Part shown: positions 26,093 to 34,578 of the stretch, one piece after another
How positions within the stretch are numbered: the stretch's first letter is position 1
Layout of the letters: each line of letters opens with the position of its first letter
From: JAITMY01 sp031553765
GTDB lineage: Bacteria; Bacteroidota; Bacteroidia; Bacteroidales; UBA932
Reading direction: 5' to 3'
NCBI GenBank assembly: GCA_031553765.1
Contig: JAVBKY010000001.1
Location: 186,001 to 250,000, forward strand
DNA: 64,000 bases
Notes under the pieces: model-generated
Database searches by the model: none
What the model was told of the DNA's origin: nothing
The model's input: only the letters and a program-made list of their open reading frames with translations
Program-made: the position numbers and the translations under genes

Positions 26093-28441
26093 TTAAAACG
26101 GATACCCCAAGGCTATAAAGAGGGAGTTGTAGCCTTGGCTGAACCAATCGTTTGGCCGCACAAAATATTTATTGGTAATGGCAGGATCGTGTATTTTCAT
26201 ACCGTAATCCAAGCGAATAACTAGCACGGTAAAGTTAAGACGCAGCCCCAATCCCCAGTCAATGGCGATTTGCTCTGGAAAGGTTTTAAAGTTAAACACT
26301 GCTCCACTTCGTGAGTCCTCATTGTTAATAGCCCAAATATTTCCCGCATCAAGAAAGAGTGCACCTTCCAGCTTCCAAAAAAGGTTGAAGCGATACTCAA
26401 GGTTAAACTCCAATCTCATATCGGCCAAGCGGTTGGACATAACCGAATCGCCCGGATAAGCACCGGGACCAACATCACGTATTTGCCACCCGCGCAAGCT
26501 ATTAGCTCCACCTGCATAGTACATCTTATCAAAAGGTAAGGATGTTAAGTTGCCATAGGCTATTCCTATGCCACCAAGCGCACGAAGCGCAATGGAGTTG
26601 CTGGCGTTGATTGCGCGTAGCGAGGTAAATGTTAGGTCGAACTTTGCAAACTGCGCAAACTTGGTACCCCACACCTCGTACGATTTAGTCTTAGTTGTCG
26701 GATCATAAATGAGCGGTGCATCTGCTAACTTATAACCAAGCCATAGCAGGTTACCCTTAAACTCTACATCTCCCCGTATGAGGTACTGCCTGTGGCGATT
26801 TACTGCGCGATTGTTATATATAGCTGAAAACGTTGATCCCAACAAAAATGAATTTTGATAGGAGTTAAGCATGTAAGGATTATCTTTTATGCTATTATAA
26901 AAATCCTTCGTTATCTCCAACATATTAATAATGTTCATATCTACAGGATTGTAGATATAAGTCATTTGCCCCAAGTTTCGCCACGAGTAACCAAAGGTTA
27001 AAGCCCCCAACGCACGGGTATAATCGGGGCGTTGCTGGTAATCGCCCGACAAGGCTATTTGTGTACGAGGGCTAAATACGTTGCGGTAAAAAGAGAGGTT
27101 GAGCGGCACCAAAAATTTAGGTATATTGAGAGAGACTGAGGCACCTAATTCGTAGGAATTCTCAGGTGCAGAGTCGGCGGAAACCTGCACCTTCTGAAAT
27201 GCTCCAGTGAGGCTCACATCCAAAATCTCAGCTCCACGAAAAAGATTCTTATGCTGGTAGCTACCGGTCAGCGCCATACCAAACAAACCGTTACCGCTTA
27301 ACGATACCTCACCACCCCACGTATAGCTTTGCCGCTTAAATGGCGATAGTATTATGCTCCCTTTTAGCGGGTGCAATGCAGAGTCGGGAAGCACAGAATC
27401 AGCTGATGGCTCGGAAAAGCGAATGTTGATGGATTTAAATAAGCGAAAGTTTGCAAAGTTAGCATAGGTACGGTTAACCTCCTGCTCATTATATAACTCT
27501 CCCGTCTTTATACGGTTGGCTATAGTCAGCAATTCGGGTTTTACGTAAGACTGTCCCCCAGGTTCGCTACACTCCTGACACAGCATTTCAAAGCCTTGTA
27601 CATTCAACGTATCCCACCCGGTGTTATAGGAGGGTTCGCTCAACGCCTTCTCGGGATTGTACTCGGGGTTCACAACTAAATTTTCCACATAAAAACGGCG
27701 ATGATTACGCGTAGTACTCCCCACGCCCGTAGGCTCCTTTAGCAACAATAACTTTAGAGCCACCCCCCGATCGCCCACTGTAGTGTCAGCCTGATACTTA
27801 ATATAGCTGTCGTAAAACTGATAGTATCCGCGTTCACGCATTTCAACGGCAATGCGCTCACTCTCTCCTTTGAGCACCTCTCCGTCAAAAACGTTACCAA
27901 CCTTTATTAACCGCTTTTTAGGATCAACAATGAAGGAGGCGTCCAGCGTTTTATCCATAACATCGTAGTCAATGCTGGTAATACGATAAGGTTGCGCCAG
28001 CTGCACATCATAAGACACGTATGCTTTACGCTTGCTGTATACGATGGTATCGTTAACCTTCGACCCATAGTAACCACGCTGCCCTGCGTAATATTCCATG
28101 CGCCTGGCCGACGATATAACCGACATGCTATCAAGAATAACGGGGGGTTCACCCACGCTACGCATCCAGCGATCCCAGCGCCTATCCTTATCAGAGCTGA
28201 GGTTATAAAACCAAAGGTTGAGCCTGAAAATACCAAAAATAGTGCGATTGGGTTGTTGACGAACGAGTGGTTCAAACACGTCGCGCTTCATGCCCTTCCC
28301 CTCTACTTTCAGCTCTTCACTCGCCAGCAGATACTCACCTTGAGGAACATACTTGGTGGTATTACAAGATGCAAGAAATAGTCCTAACAAAATTATTATT
28401 AGAACCTTAAAAAAACTGTTATGGTTAAGAAAAAGGGGCAA
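26093..28441 (-). CDS. TamL-type lipoprotein, BamA/TamA family outer-membrane assembly factor
   Basis: About 782 aa. It has a lipoprotein signal (LIIILLGLFLASC) in front of the POTRA region and a C-terminal Omp85 barrel; the barrel carries the lid-loop motif G-G-A-N-S-L-R-G-W (residue about 690) and ends in A-L-G-Y-P-F. A lipid-anchored TamA homologue is the feature described for TamL in Bacteroidota, where it is thought to help insert outer-membrane proteins. Start choice: an ATG at 28474 lies within the predicted promoter (TACCTTTG 28479-28472), so a TTG at 28441, 21 codons before the lipobox Cys, is more likely. The downstream HhH gene follows after 14 nt; a divergent RNA methyltransferase lies upstream. 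Confidence 0.85.
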   Translation of the reverse strand: MPLFLNHNSFFKVLIIILLGLFLASCNTTKYVPQGEYLLASEELKVEGKGMKRDVFEPLVRQQPNRTIFGIFRLNLWFYNLSSDKDRRWDRWMRSVGEPPVILDSMSVISSARRMEYYAGQRGYYGSKVNDTIVYSKRKAYVSYDVQLAQPYRITSIDYDVMDKTLDASFIVDPKKRLIKVGNVFDGEVLKGESERIAVEMRERGYYQFYDSYIKYQADTTVGDRGVALKLLLLKEPTGVGSTTRNHRRFYVENLVVNPEYNPEKALSEPSYNTGWDTLNVQGFEMLCQECSEPGGQSYVKPELLTIANRIKTGELYNEQEVNRTYANFANFRLFKSINIRFSEPSADSVLPDSALHPLKGSIILSPFKRQSYTWGGEVSLSGNGLFGMALTGSYQHKNLFRGAEILDVSLTGAFQKVQVSADSAPENSYELGASVSLNIPKFLVPLNLSFYRNVFSPRTQIALSGDYQQRPDYTRALGALTFGYSWRNLGQMTYIYNPVDMNIINMLEITKDFYNSIKDNPYMLNSYQNSFLLGSTFSAIYNNRAVNRHRQYLIRGDVEFKGNLLWLGYKLADAPLIYDPTTKTKSYEVWGTKFAQFAKFDLTFTSLRAINASNSIALRALGGIGIAYGNLTSLPFDKMYYAGGANSLRGWQIRDVGPGAYPGDSVMSNRLADMRLEFNLEYRFNLFWKLEGALFLDAGNIWAINNEDSRSGAVFNFKTFPEQIAIDWGLGLRLNFTVLVIRLDYGMKIHDPAITNKYFVRPNDWFSQGYNSLFIALGYPF

Positions 28442-28471
28442 TCGATTTGGAAGAAAAAATAATTCGTCAAA

Positions 28472-28500
28472 CAAAGGTAAAAAAAATAGTGATACCTTTG
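28472..28500. promoter_or_regulatory. Back-to-back -7 elements for tamL and the rRNA methyltransferase
   Basis: TACCTTTG is present on the minus strand at 28479-28472 and on the plus strand at 28493-28500, 13 nt apart and pointing away from each other. Both lack a clear TTTG at the usual distance. These boxes decide the starts of both genes. Confidence 0.55.
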
Positions 28501-28509
28501 CGCTACGCT

Positions 28510-29232
28510 ATGCTAAGTAAATCCGCCATAAGCCTCATCAACTCGCTATCGCAGAAAAAATACCGCGATGAGCATGGGCTGTTTGTAGCCGAGGGGCAAA
28601 AATTGGTAAGCGAGCTGCGTACCCGCATGAAGTCTTACGCCGTTTACACTACTATGGACGACATGGAGGGAGAACTAATTTCGGAGGCGGAAATGAAAAA
28701 AATCAGCTTTCTGAAAACGCCTTCACCCGTACTTGGCGTATTTCGTATTCCACAAAACGAGGTCGCTACTCTACCCCAGCCTAACGAGCTAATACTTGCG
28801 CTTGACGGCGTACAGGATCCCGGCAACCTCGGCACCATAATTCGCTTATGCGACTGGTTTGGCATTCAAACGCTGGTGTGCTCACAGCACACAGCCGACT
28901 GCTACAACCCTAAGGTGGTACAGGCTACCATGGGCGCCATAGCTCATGTGCAGGTAGTATACACAACGCTCCTCGATTTTTTCCAACAAGCCTCAGCAAA
29001 AGACATTCCGGTATACGGCACTTTTTTGGAAGGGAAAAACATCTATAACGAAAAGTTAAGCGCCAACGGCATTATAGTAATGGGTAGCGAGGGGCAAGGT
29101 ATTTCGCCTGAAGTAGAGAAACACGTTACACACAAGCTATATATTCCCGCCTTTGCACAAAGCCACAGCGCCGAGTCGCTCAATGTGGCTATTGCCTCAG
29201 CTGTGGTGTGTTCGGAATTCAGAAGAAGATAA
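28510..29232 (+). CDS. SpoU/TrmH family RNA 2'-O-methyltransferase
   Basis: 240 aa from the ATG at 28510 (MLSKSAISLINSLSQKKYRD). An earlier ATG (28447) lies upstream of the -7 box and is rejected. The N-terminal substrate-binding domain contains F-V-A-E-G-Q-K-L-V-S-E-L. The SPOUT knot follows, with motif 1 D-P-G-N-L-G-T-I-I-R, motif 2 V-M-G-S-E-G-Q-G-I-S and motif 3 A-E-S-L-N-V-A-I-A-S-A. The enzyme uses SAM to methylate a ribose in rRNA or tRNA; the closest known type is TsnR/RlmB-like, but the target base is not readable. The predicted mRNA leader is only a few bases long. Confidence 0.87.
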   Translation: MLSKSAISLINSLSQKKYRDEHGLFVAEGQKLVSELRTRMKSYAVYTTMDDMEGELISEAEMKKISFLKTPSPVLGVFRIPQNEVATLPQPNELILALDGVQDPGNLGTIIRLCDWFGIQTLVCSQHTADCYNPKVVQATMGAIAHVQVVYTTLLDFFQQASAKDIPVYGTFLEGKNIYNEKLSANGIIVMGSEGQGISPEVEKHVTHKLYIPAFAQSHSAESLNVAIASAVVCSEFRRR

Positions 29233-29233
29233 T

Positions 29234-29971
29234 CTACTCCAAAAATCCCTGCATCTTCAACACCTTGAACAACGCCTCGGAAATAGTTTCGTTTGTTGAC
29301 TTGGGGTAACGAATGTCAGTGAAAATCTGCGCCAAGGTCTCCTTTTTGTTTATGGATAGCAACTCCTGATGAAAGGGTATTGCCTCTTTTTCAGCGTACA
29401 ATCTGTCAATATCCTCAGGAGAGTAATCTTGGTAAGTTTGATTATGTACTATGGCTTCTAACGGCAGCCGGTCGGTAAGCGCAGGCTGTTCATCGGGGTA
29501 ACCCAGTACTACCGTAGCCACGGGTACTACACCTTTGGGGAGACTGAGTATATCAACTATTTTTTGAGCATTGTACAGCACTGTGCCAAGGTAGCAAATG
29601 CCTAGACCTTGCTCTTCAGCGGCAAGACATACATTTTGCGAGGCCAGCATGGCATCGCCATAACCTACCATAAATGACAGAAAATTATCGTATCCGGGCT
29701 GCGCATTACGCTCCAAACACCACTTATTGAATCGGTTGAAGTCGGCACAAAAAGTCAGCTGTACAGGGCCTTTTGAGGCAGGTTGATTAAAGTGACAAGC
29801 ATTGAGCTTTGATAATATTTCCACATCAGTGGTAACCACTATGCTATACGCCTGCATGTTACCCGTATTTGAGGCGCGAGTACCTGCCAGCAGAATGTTG
29901 TCCAGTATTTTTTGCTCCGGCACTTCGGACTTAAAACGGCGGATAGAGCGATGTTGGTCAATTGCGTTCAT
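29234..29971 (-). CDS. NfsA-like nitroreductase (FMN-dependent)
   Basis: 245 aa. Opens with the FMN-binding signature H-R-S-I-R-R-F-K, has R-A-S-N-T-G-N-M-Q-A-Y-S-I (FMN/dimer segment) and E-E-Q-G-L-G-I-C-Y-L-G-T, typical of the NfsA/Frp group of oxygen-insensitive nitroreductases, which reduce nitro compounds or flavins with NAD(P)H. The C-terminal extension wraps the partner subunit. The stop is adjacent (1 nt) to that of the methyltransferase (convergent). The real substrate is unknown. The -7 box TACATTTG lies 31-38 nt upstream. Confidence 0.85.
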   Translation of the reverse strand: MNAIDQHRSIRRFKSEVPEQKILDNILLAGTRASNTGNMQAYSIVVTTDVEILSKLNACHFNQPASKGPVQLTFCADFNRFNKWCLERNAQPGYDNFLSFMVGYGDAMLASQNVCLAAEEQGLGICYLGTVLYNAQKIVDILSLPKGVVPVATVVLGYPDEQPALTDRLPLEAIVHNQTYQDYSPEDIDRLYAEKEAIPFHQELLSINKKETLAQIFTDIRYPKSTNETISEALFKVLKMQGFLE

Positions 29972-30001
29972 AATTTTTCTATGTTTCTATGTTTGCGAAA
30001 A

Positions 30002-30009
30002 CAAATGTA
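30002..30009 (-). promoter_or_regulatory. -7 element of the nitroreductase gene
   Basis: TACATTTG on the minus strand, implying a leader of about 25 nt. No spaced TTTG. Confidence 0.4.
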
Positions 30010-30083
30010 CAAAAACAAGGGCTTTGGAATGTTAAAATTTCACAAATACAAAAAGGTTTATGCAATGCATGCAATTCCTTCTC

Positions 30084-30091
30084 TAACTTTG
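30084..30091 (+). promoter_or_regulatory. Possible -7 element of the ureohydrolase gene
   Basis: TAACTTTG, 68 nt before the ATG. No TTTG at 19-20 nt; a weak call. Confidence 0.3.
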
Positions 30092-30159
30092 AAAATTGCG
30101 TTTCTCAACGTATTACAACAAAAAACAGGCTATACATCAAAAAACGTACATAATATCAC

Positions 30160-31194
30160 ATGACATTCAATCCCAACAACATAGGAATTCCCAACGGTAA
30201 CTACTTCGCACTTCCCTCATCGGTAGCCGATTCGGCACTCATACTCATTCCGGTTCCCTGGGATGTCACAACCTCGTATCGTCCGGGTACTGCAGATGGA
30301 CCACAAGCAATTCTTGATGCATCGGCCCAGGTGGATTTGTACGATTTAGAAAATGGCGAGGCATGGAAGGATGGTATTGCTACTATACCTGAAAATGAGC
30401 AGCTACGCGAACTTGGCGCAAGCGCACGTAAGGATGCCGAAGCGGTAATTGCCATGTTGGAGGAAGGTACTGACGAACAGGACGATGCGCTACAACCATA
30501 TTTATCCATGGTTAACAAGGCCTCACGCGAACTTAACGAATGGGTGTACGAGCAGTCTAAGCAGCAGCTACGTAACTCAAAGTTGGTAGGATTGGTTGGT
30601 GGTGACCATAGCGTACCACTTGGTTTTATTAAGGCATTAAGCGAGGAGCACAAGGAGTTTGGTGTGCTGCACATTGACGCACATGCCGACTTGCGTAAGG
30701 CATATGAAGGTTTTGAGTTTTCGCACGCCTCTATCATGTATAACACGCTGAAACTTATACCCCAGGTAAAATCGTTAGTACAGGTGGGCATACGCGACCT
30801 TTGCACGGACGAGGCTAACCTTGCTACCAATGATGATCGCGTGCATCAGTTCGATGATTACATGCTGAACGCCTCACTTCTCAGCGGCAACTCTTGGGTA
30901 CAGGTGTGCAATGATATACTGTCCAAACTTCCACAAAAAGTGTATATCAGCTTTGATATTGACGGGCTGTCACCCGATTTATGTCCCAATACAGGCACGC
31001 CGGTACCCGGCGGATTAAGTTTTCATCAGGCTTGCTTTCTCGTAAACCAATTAGTAAAGCTAGGCAAAACTATTATTGGCTTTGACTTGTGCGAGGTATC
31101 ACCCGGCGAGGAAGGTAACGAGTGGGATGCCACGGTAGGCGCACGCATGCTGTACAAGCTGTGCGGCTACTGTATTCGCTCACAAAAAGTATAG
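30160..31194 (+). CDS. Agmatinase/arginase family ureohydrolase
   Basis: 344 aa. The binuclear manganese ligands are all present: H150 (GGDHS), D173, H175 and D177 (HIDAHADLR), D266 and D268 (SFDIDGLSP). The family splits urea from agmatine, arginine or related guanidines, or formamide from formimidoylglutamate. The shortish spacing and large N-terminal part resemble Bacteroidota proteins annotated as agmatinase, involved in putrescine synthesis. No speA or hut genes lie beside it, so the substrate is not fixed by context. An insertion at residues about 95-125 (acidic, Gln/Asp-rich) separates the first strand from the metal site. Confidence 0.85.
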   Translation: MTFNPNNIGIPNGNYFALPSSVADSALILIPVPWDVTTSYRPGTADGPQAILDASAQVDLYDLENGEAWKDGIATIPENEQLRELGASARKDAEAVIAMLEEGTDEQDDALQPYLSMVNKASRELNEWVYEQSKQQLRNSKLVGLVGGDHSVPLGFIKALSEEHKEFGVLHIDAHADLRKAYEGFEFSHASIMYNTLKLIPQVKSLVQVGIRDLCTDEANLATNDDRVHQFDDYMLNASLLSGNSWVQVCNDILSKLPQKVYISFDIDGLSPDLCPNTGTPVPGGLSFHQACFLVNQLVKLGKTIIGFDLCEVSPGEEGNEWDATVGARMLYKLCGYCIRSQKV

Positions 31195-31306
31195 CAACCC
31201 CCACATACCATTTGGGTGCGAATATTTTCGCTTAATTTATATGAATATGTGGGTAAAAACGAAGTCGTATTAGGTTATTTAACACGGCTTGAATACGTTT
31301 TATTGT

Positions 31307-31314
31307 TACCTTTG
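31307..31314 (+). promoter_or_regulatory. -7 element of the FKBP lipoprotein gene
   Basis: TACCTTTG, 48 nt before the ATG; a TTG lies 15 nt upstream, closer than usual. Confidence 0.5.
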
Positions 31315-31361
31315 CACGCTACATTATTGGATCTCTGAAATTACTTAAATACCAAAAACAA

Positions 31362-32069
31362 ATGAAATTTAAAGCAACCATTCTCACCGCAGCATTTGCT
31401 GGTCTTACATTCATGTCGTGCACCTCAAATGGTCTTAGTGCAAAAAGCAGCGGCGTTGACTCCGTTAGCTACGCATTCGGCATTAACATTGGCGAAAGCT
31501 TGAACAAGTCAAAAATTGAAGGTCTAAACCCCGACATTATTGCTAAGGGTATTGCCGATGTAATTGAAAAGGGTGGCGCTAACGCCAAGATGACCTACGA
31601 GGAAAGCATCAACGTAATTCAAACTTACTTCCAAAGCATGCAGGAGAAAATGCTCGGCAAGAACTTGGAAATCGGCAAAGAATTCATGGAGAAGAATGCC
31701 AAGGAAGAGGGCGTAGTAACTACCGAAAGTGGTTTGCAGTACAAGATTATTACCGAAGGTACCGGTCCTATGCCTAAGGCAACTGATGAGGTAGAAGTAA
31801 ACTATCGTGGTACAACACTTGATGGCGAAGAGTTTGACTCATCGTACGAGCGTGGTCAATCTGTCAAATTTCGTCTTGACGCTGTTATCAAGGGGTGGAC
31901 CGAAGGTTTGCAATACGTAAAGGAAGGCTCAAAGGTTATGCTATGGATTCCCGCAGATTTAGCTTACGGTCAACAAGGTGCCGGTAGCATTGAACCCAAT
32001 TCTACCCTTATTTTTGAAATAGAGTTGATCAAGGTTATTAAAGAAGACAAGGCCGCAGCTAAGAAGTAG
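31362..32069 (+). CDS. FKBP-type peptidyl-prolyl isomerase, lipoprotein
   Basis: 235 aa. Lipobox L-T-F-M-S-C at residues 16-21 indicates membrane anchoring in the periplasm. Residues about 30-115 form the FkpA-type helical dimerisation domain (V-S-Y-A-F-G-I-N-I-G, I-A-K-G-I-A-D-V-I). The FKBP domain (about 118-225) has S-G-L-Q-Y-K-I, V-N-Y-R-G-T, G-E-E-F-D-S-S, V-I-K-G-W-T-E-G-L, I-P-A-D-L-A-Y-G and L-I-F-E-I-E-L. It helps fold periplasmic or outer-membrane proteins. A clear terminator follows. Confidence 0.93.
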   Translation: MKFKATILTAAFAGLTFMSCTSNGLSAKSSGVDSVSYAFGINIGESLNKSKIEGLNPDIIAKGIADVIEKGGANAKMTYEESINVIQTYFQSMQEKMLGKNLEIGKEFMEKNAKEEGVVTTESGLQYKIITEGTGPMPKATDEVEVNYRGTTLDGEEFDSSYERGQSVKFRLDAVIKGWTEGLQYVKEGSKVMLWIPADLAYGQQGAGSIEPNSTLIFEIELIKVIKEDKAAAKK

Positions 32070-32100
32070 TCTCGCTTATCTCTTTTCTACTTAAAATTTA

Positions 32101-32135
32101 AAAAGCAGGTAGCCCATGTGCTGCCTGCTTTTTTT
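32101..32135 (+). terminator. Terminator of the FKBP gene
   Basis: AAAAGCAGGTAGC (32101-32113) pairs with GCTGCCTGCTTTT (32120-32132), ending in seven T. It lies 31 nt after the stop. Confidence 0.85.
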
Positions 32136-32148
32136 ACTCAATAAAATC

Positions 32149-32940
32149 ATGAAACACACGCTAACCATTATTGCCGTAGCCGCGATAGTTTGCAGCTGCG
32201 AAACTTCAAAGCCAGAGGTCACTTACACCTCCATTGAGGCTACGCTTGCCGAGCCCATAAAGTTTGACAGCGATGTGGAGTATGCTAGGCAAACCTATCG
32301 CTTTCCGCAAATAAGCAGCATGCAGAACAAGGTTGCTGAAGATTCGCTCAATCGTCTTTTTAAGTTAGCGAACATAACACAACTCCAACAGGACAATAAC
32401 TATATAAACGTACACCTGCTTGCCGACAATACTACACCCGAGTACGGACGCATGTACTCGCACGAAAGCATCACGGTGTACTACGTTGACAACGATTTGG
32501 TATCGTTTGGAGGCATGACCGAGTACGCCGGGGGCGCGCACCCCAGCTTCACACTGTTACCCGGAAAAACGGTGGCTGTAAAGACACTTGCCCCTATAGA
32601 GTTGACGGCACTTTTTACGGGTGATTACAAAAATTTCTTTAAGCAGAAAATTGCCGCATCGGAGCAGTTGAAGGAGTACACAAGCGATGGTATGATTACG
32701 CTTAACGAATTCGGTAATGCCTGCAATGATGTACTCGATGCCCTACTACTGCAAATGGATAGTACCACCACCACCGTCAACATGGTGGTAACCGATAGCG
32801 CCTTGAGTATTCTTCAGGTGGATTTTCGTGATTTTGGCTGCCCCGAAGTTATGCGCGCCGTGATAGAAATCCGTATTCCGTACAGCGAGTTGACACCCTA
32901 CATTAACCCCAAAGGGTATCTTAGCCGCTTCAAAAAATAA
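32149..32940 (+). CDS. DUF3298-type lipoprotein
   Basis: 263 aa from the ATG at 32149; the longer reading begins inside the terminator. Lipobox A-I-V-C-S-C. The region E-Y-A-G-G-A-H-P-S-F-T (residues about 121-131) and the C-terminal I-E-I-R-I-P-Y-S-E-L-T-P-Y-I match the DUF3298 domain, as in RsiV-like and PdaC-like envelope proteins; the first half probably corresponds to the companion DUF4163. In RsiV the domain binds lysozyme, but that cannot be transferred here. A periplasmic, membrane-anchored role is likely. No partner sigma factor is adjacent. Confidence 0.72.
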   Translation: MKHTLTIIAVAAIVCSCETSKPEVTYTSIEATLAEPIKFDSDVEYARQTYRFPQISSMQNKVAEDSLNRLFKLANITQLQQDNNYINVHLLADNTTPEYGRMYSHESITVYYVDNDLVSFGGMTEYAGGAHPSFTLLPGKTVAVKTLAPIELTALFTGDYKNFFKQKIAASEQLKEYTSDGMITLNEFGNACNDVLDALLLQMDSTTTTVNMVVTDSALSILQVDFRDFGCPEVMRAVIEIRIPYSELTPYINPKGYLSRFKK

Positions 32941-33002
32941 CACCATACATTAAAAAACACTAAAGCAATTTGTGTTACTAGCATAAAAAGAAGTGAAATT
33001 CA

Positions 33003-33010
33003 TAACTTTG
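33003..33010 (+). promoter_or_regulatory. -7 element of the ubiE-porT operon
   Basis: TAACTTTG, ending 8 nt before the GTG start of ubiE, so the predicted mRNA is leaderless or nearly so. Confidence 0.45.
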
Positions 33011-33018
33011 TTAATTAA

Positions 33019-33723
33019 GTGAATCCAAAGAATAATAGTAGCGGGTCAAAGAAAGAGCAGGTTACCGAAATGTTCAATAGCATTTCGGAGCATTACGACT
33101 TGCTCAACGGTGTGCTATCACTGGGTGTAGATAAGTTTTGGCGTAAAGTAATGCTTAAGCGTGCTACGCGCCAGCAACCCAAGTGCGTCCTTGATGTGGC
33201 CACAGGTACCGGTGATTCGGCTATAGCGCTAAAAAAAAGTGGAGCCAAGCGTATTGTGGGAGTCGACATATCAGAGCAAATGCTCGATGTGGCACGCCGA
33301 AAAACCGCCGCCTCCGGTATTGAGTTTATAAGGGCTGACGGAGAGTTATTGCCTTTTGAAAGCGACGTATTTGATGCAGTTACCATTGCTTTTGGCATAC
33401 GCAACTTCGAGGATATAGGAAAGGGGCTATGCGAAATGCGACGTGTGCTGCGCAGTGGTGGAACCCTGCTGGTATTGGAGCTATCGCTTCCGTCAAATAT
33501 TATTGTACGAGGCTTGTATAAGTTCTACTTTTACGGCATACTGCCCACTATTGGCAAATTGGTATCACGCAGCTCATATGCCTACCGCTACTTACCACTA
33601 TCGGTGGGAGAATTTCCTCCACGTGACAAGTTTGTGGAGGAGCTTAAAAAGGCCGGATTTACGGAGGCAATAGGCAAACCATTAACGTTGGGCCTATGCA
33701 CCATTTACGAAGCAAGAAAATAG
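33019..33723 (+). CDS. ubiE: Demethylmenaquinone methyltransferase (UbiE/MenG)
   Basis: 234 aa from a GTG. The SAM-binding motif is V-L-D-V-A-T-G-T-G-D-S (residues about 57-67), followed by the acidic loop V-G-V-D-I-S-E-Q-M-L, with family motifs F-N-S-I-S-E-H-Y-D-L-L-N and F-G-I-R-N-F. The enzyme does the last step of menaquinone synthesis. The internal ATG at codon 18 cannot be excluded as start but would cut the conserved start of the fold. porT follows after 1 nt; a ubiE-porT pair is common in T9SS-bearing Bacteroidota. Confidence 0.93.
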   Translation: MNPKNNSSGSKKEQVTEMFNSISEHYDLLNGVLSLGVDKFWRKVMLKRATRQQPKCVLDVATGTGDSAIALKKSGAKRIVGVDISEQMLDVARRKTAASGIEFIRADGELLPFESDVFDAVTIAFGIRNFEDIGKGLCEMRRVLRSGGTLLVLELSLPSNIIVRGLYKFYFYGILPTIGKLVSRSSYAYRYLPLSVGEFPPRDKFVEELKKAGFTEAIGKPLTLGLCTIYEARK

Positions 33724-33724
33724 G

Positions 33725-34576
33725 GTGAAAAAACTTTTACTATTAGCCATATCATTATGTACATTTTGTGCTGCTGTATGTGCACAAAAAGGTTCACCGT
33801 TAGTAGACAACCCCGGTAATGGCGGTAACAAGAAAGCTGCTTCCTACAGTAAAAAGCCGTTGTACAAGCCATCCGTGTTTAGCGACGCCCCCATGGGTTA
33901 CCCCAACAAGCTCATTTCACAGCCGTTTAGCCAACAACAGTACGACTATCAACGTCGGTTGCACTTTGGATTTATACTTGCTGTAAGCGCCTTGGATTAT
34001 AAGATTATCAGTTCATCCACTCCCACTTATAGCAGTAAGAGTTCCACTCCCCACAACTTTTTTGTGGATGTAACCAACCTATCGCCTGCGCTGGGCGTAG
34101 CTGCGCTGATGGACTACCGTATGAACCACAACTTGAGTTTACGCCTACAAATAGGTCCGACCTTTGGTACGCGCACGCTCAACTTTTTTGAGGCCGACAC
34201 GCTATCGTGTGGCATGCAATTAGAGTCGGTACTGCTTGAAATGCCGATACTCATAAAGTATAAGGCACTTCGTCATAGTAATATTCGTCCATACATGATC
34301 GCAGGAATTACTCCCTCCTGCGATGCTGCAGCCTTTAAAAGCTTCAACGAGAATCGCGGAATCTACGTGGCGGTAAAGCCTTTTGATGTAGCGGCCACCA
34401 TTGGTATAGGATTCGATGCCTATTTTGAATTCTTTAAGTTTGGCATGGAGTTGAAGTACGTGGCAGGCCTATTTAATACCATATCTAGCGAAACGCTGGA
34501 TGGGCTTGAGCAATACCCCAATGCTATTGACAAAATGTACTCTCGCTCATTTGTACTCTCGCTCATTTTTGAGTAA
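33725..34576 (+). CDS. porT: PorT family protein, T9SS component
   Basis: 283 aa from a GTG (signal M-K-K-L-L-L-L-A-I-S-L-C-T-F-C-A-A-V-C-A). After a Pro/Lys-rich linker (residues 22-65) comes an outer-membrane barrel-like region (about 75-283) with L-H-F-G-F-I-L-A, L-G-V-A-A-L-M-D-Y-R, L-S-L-R-L-Q-I-G-P-T-F-G and a C-terminal F-V-L-S-L-I-F-E. PorT (SprT) is needed for type IX secretion, and its gene often follows ubiE, which is a strong part of this call because the barrel family is broad. The T9SS cargo at 164-3481 shows that a system should exist in this genome. The start is 1 nt after the ubiE stop (translational coupling). Confidence 0.82.
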   Translation: MKKLLLLAISLCTFCAAVCAQKGSPLVDNPGNGGNKKAASYSKKPLYKPSVFSDAPMGYPNKLISQPFSQQQYDYQRRLHFGFILAVSALDYKIISSSTPTYSSKSSTPHNFFVDVTNLSPALGVAALMDYRMNHNLSLRLQIGPTFGTRTLNFFEADTLSCGMQLESVLLEMPILIKYKALRHSNIRPYMIAGITPSCDAAAFKSFNENRGIYVAVKPFDVAATIGIGFDAYFEFFKFGMELKYVAGLFNTISSETLDGLEQYPNAIDKMYSRSFVLSLIFE

Positions 34577-34578
34577 AC

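Noticed and set aside
28447..28509. Longer N-terminus of the RNA methyltransferase
   Set aside because: It lies upstream of the TACCTTTG element and is Lys-rich noncoding-like; family homology starts at 28510.
30201..30830. 209-aa antisense frame in the ureohydrolase gene
   Set aside because: Ser-rich shadow; the sense gene has all metal ligands.
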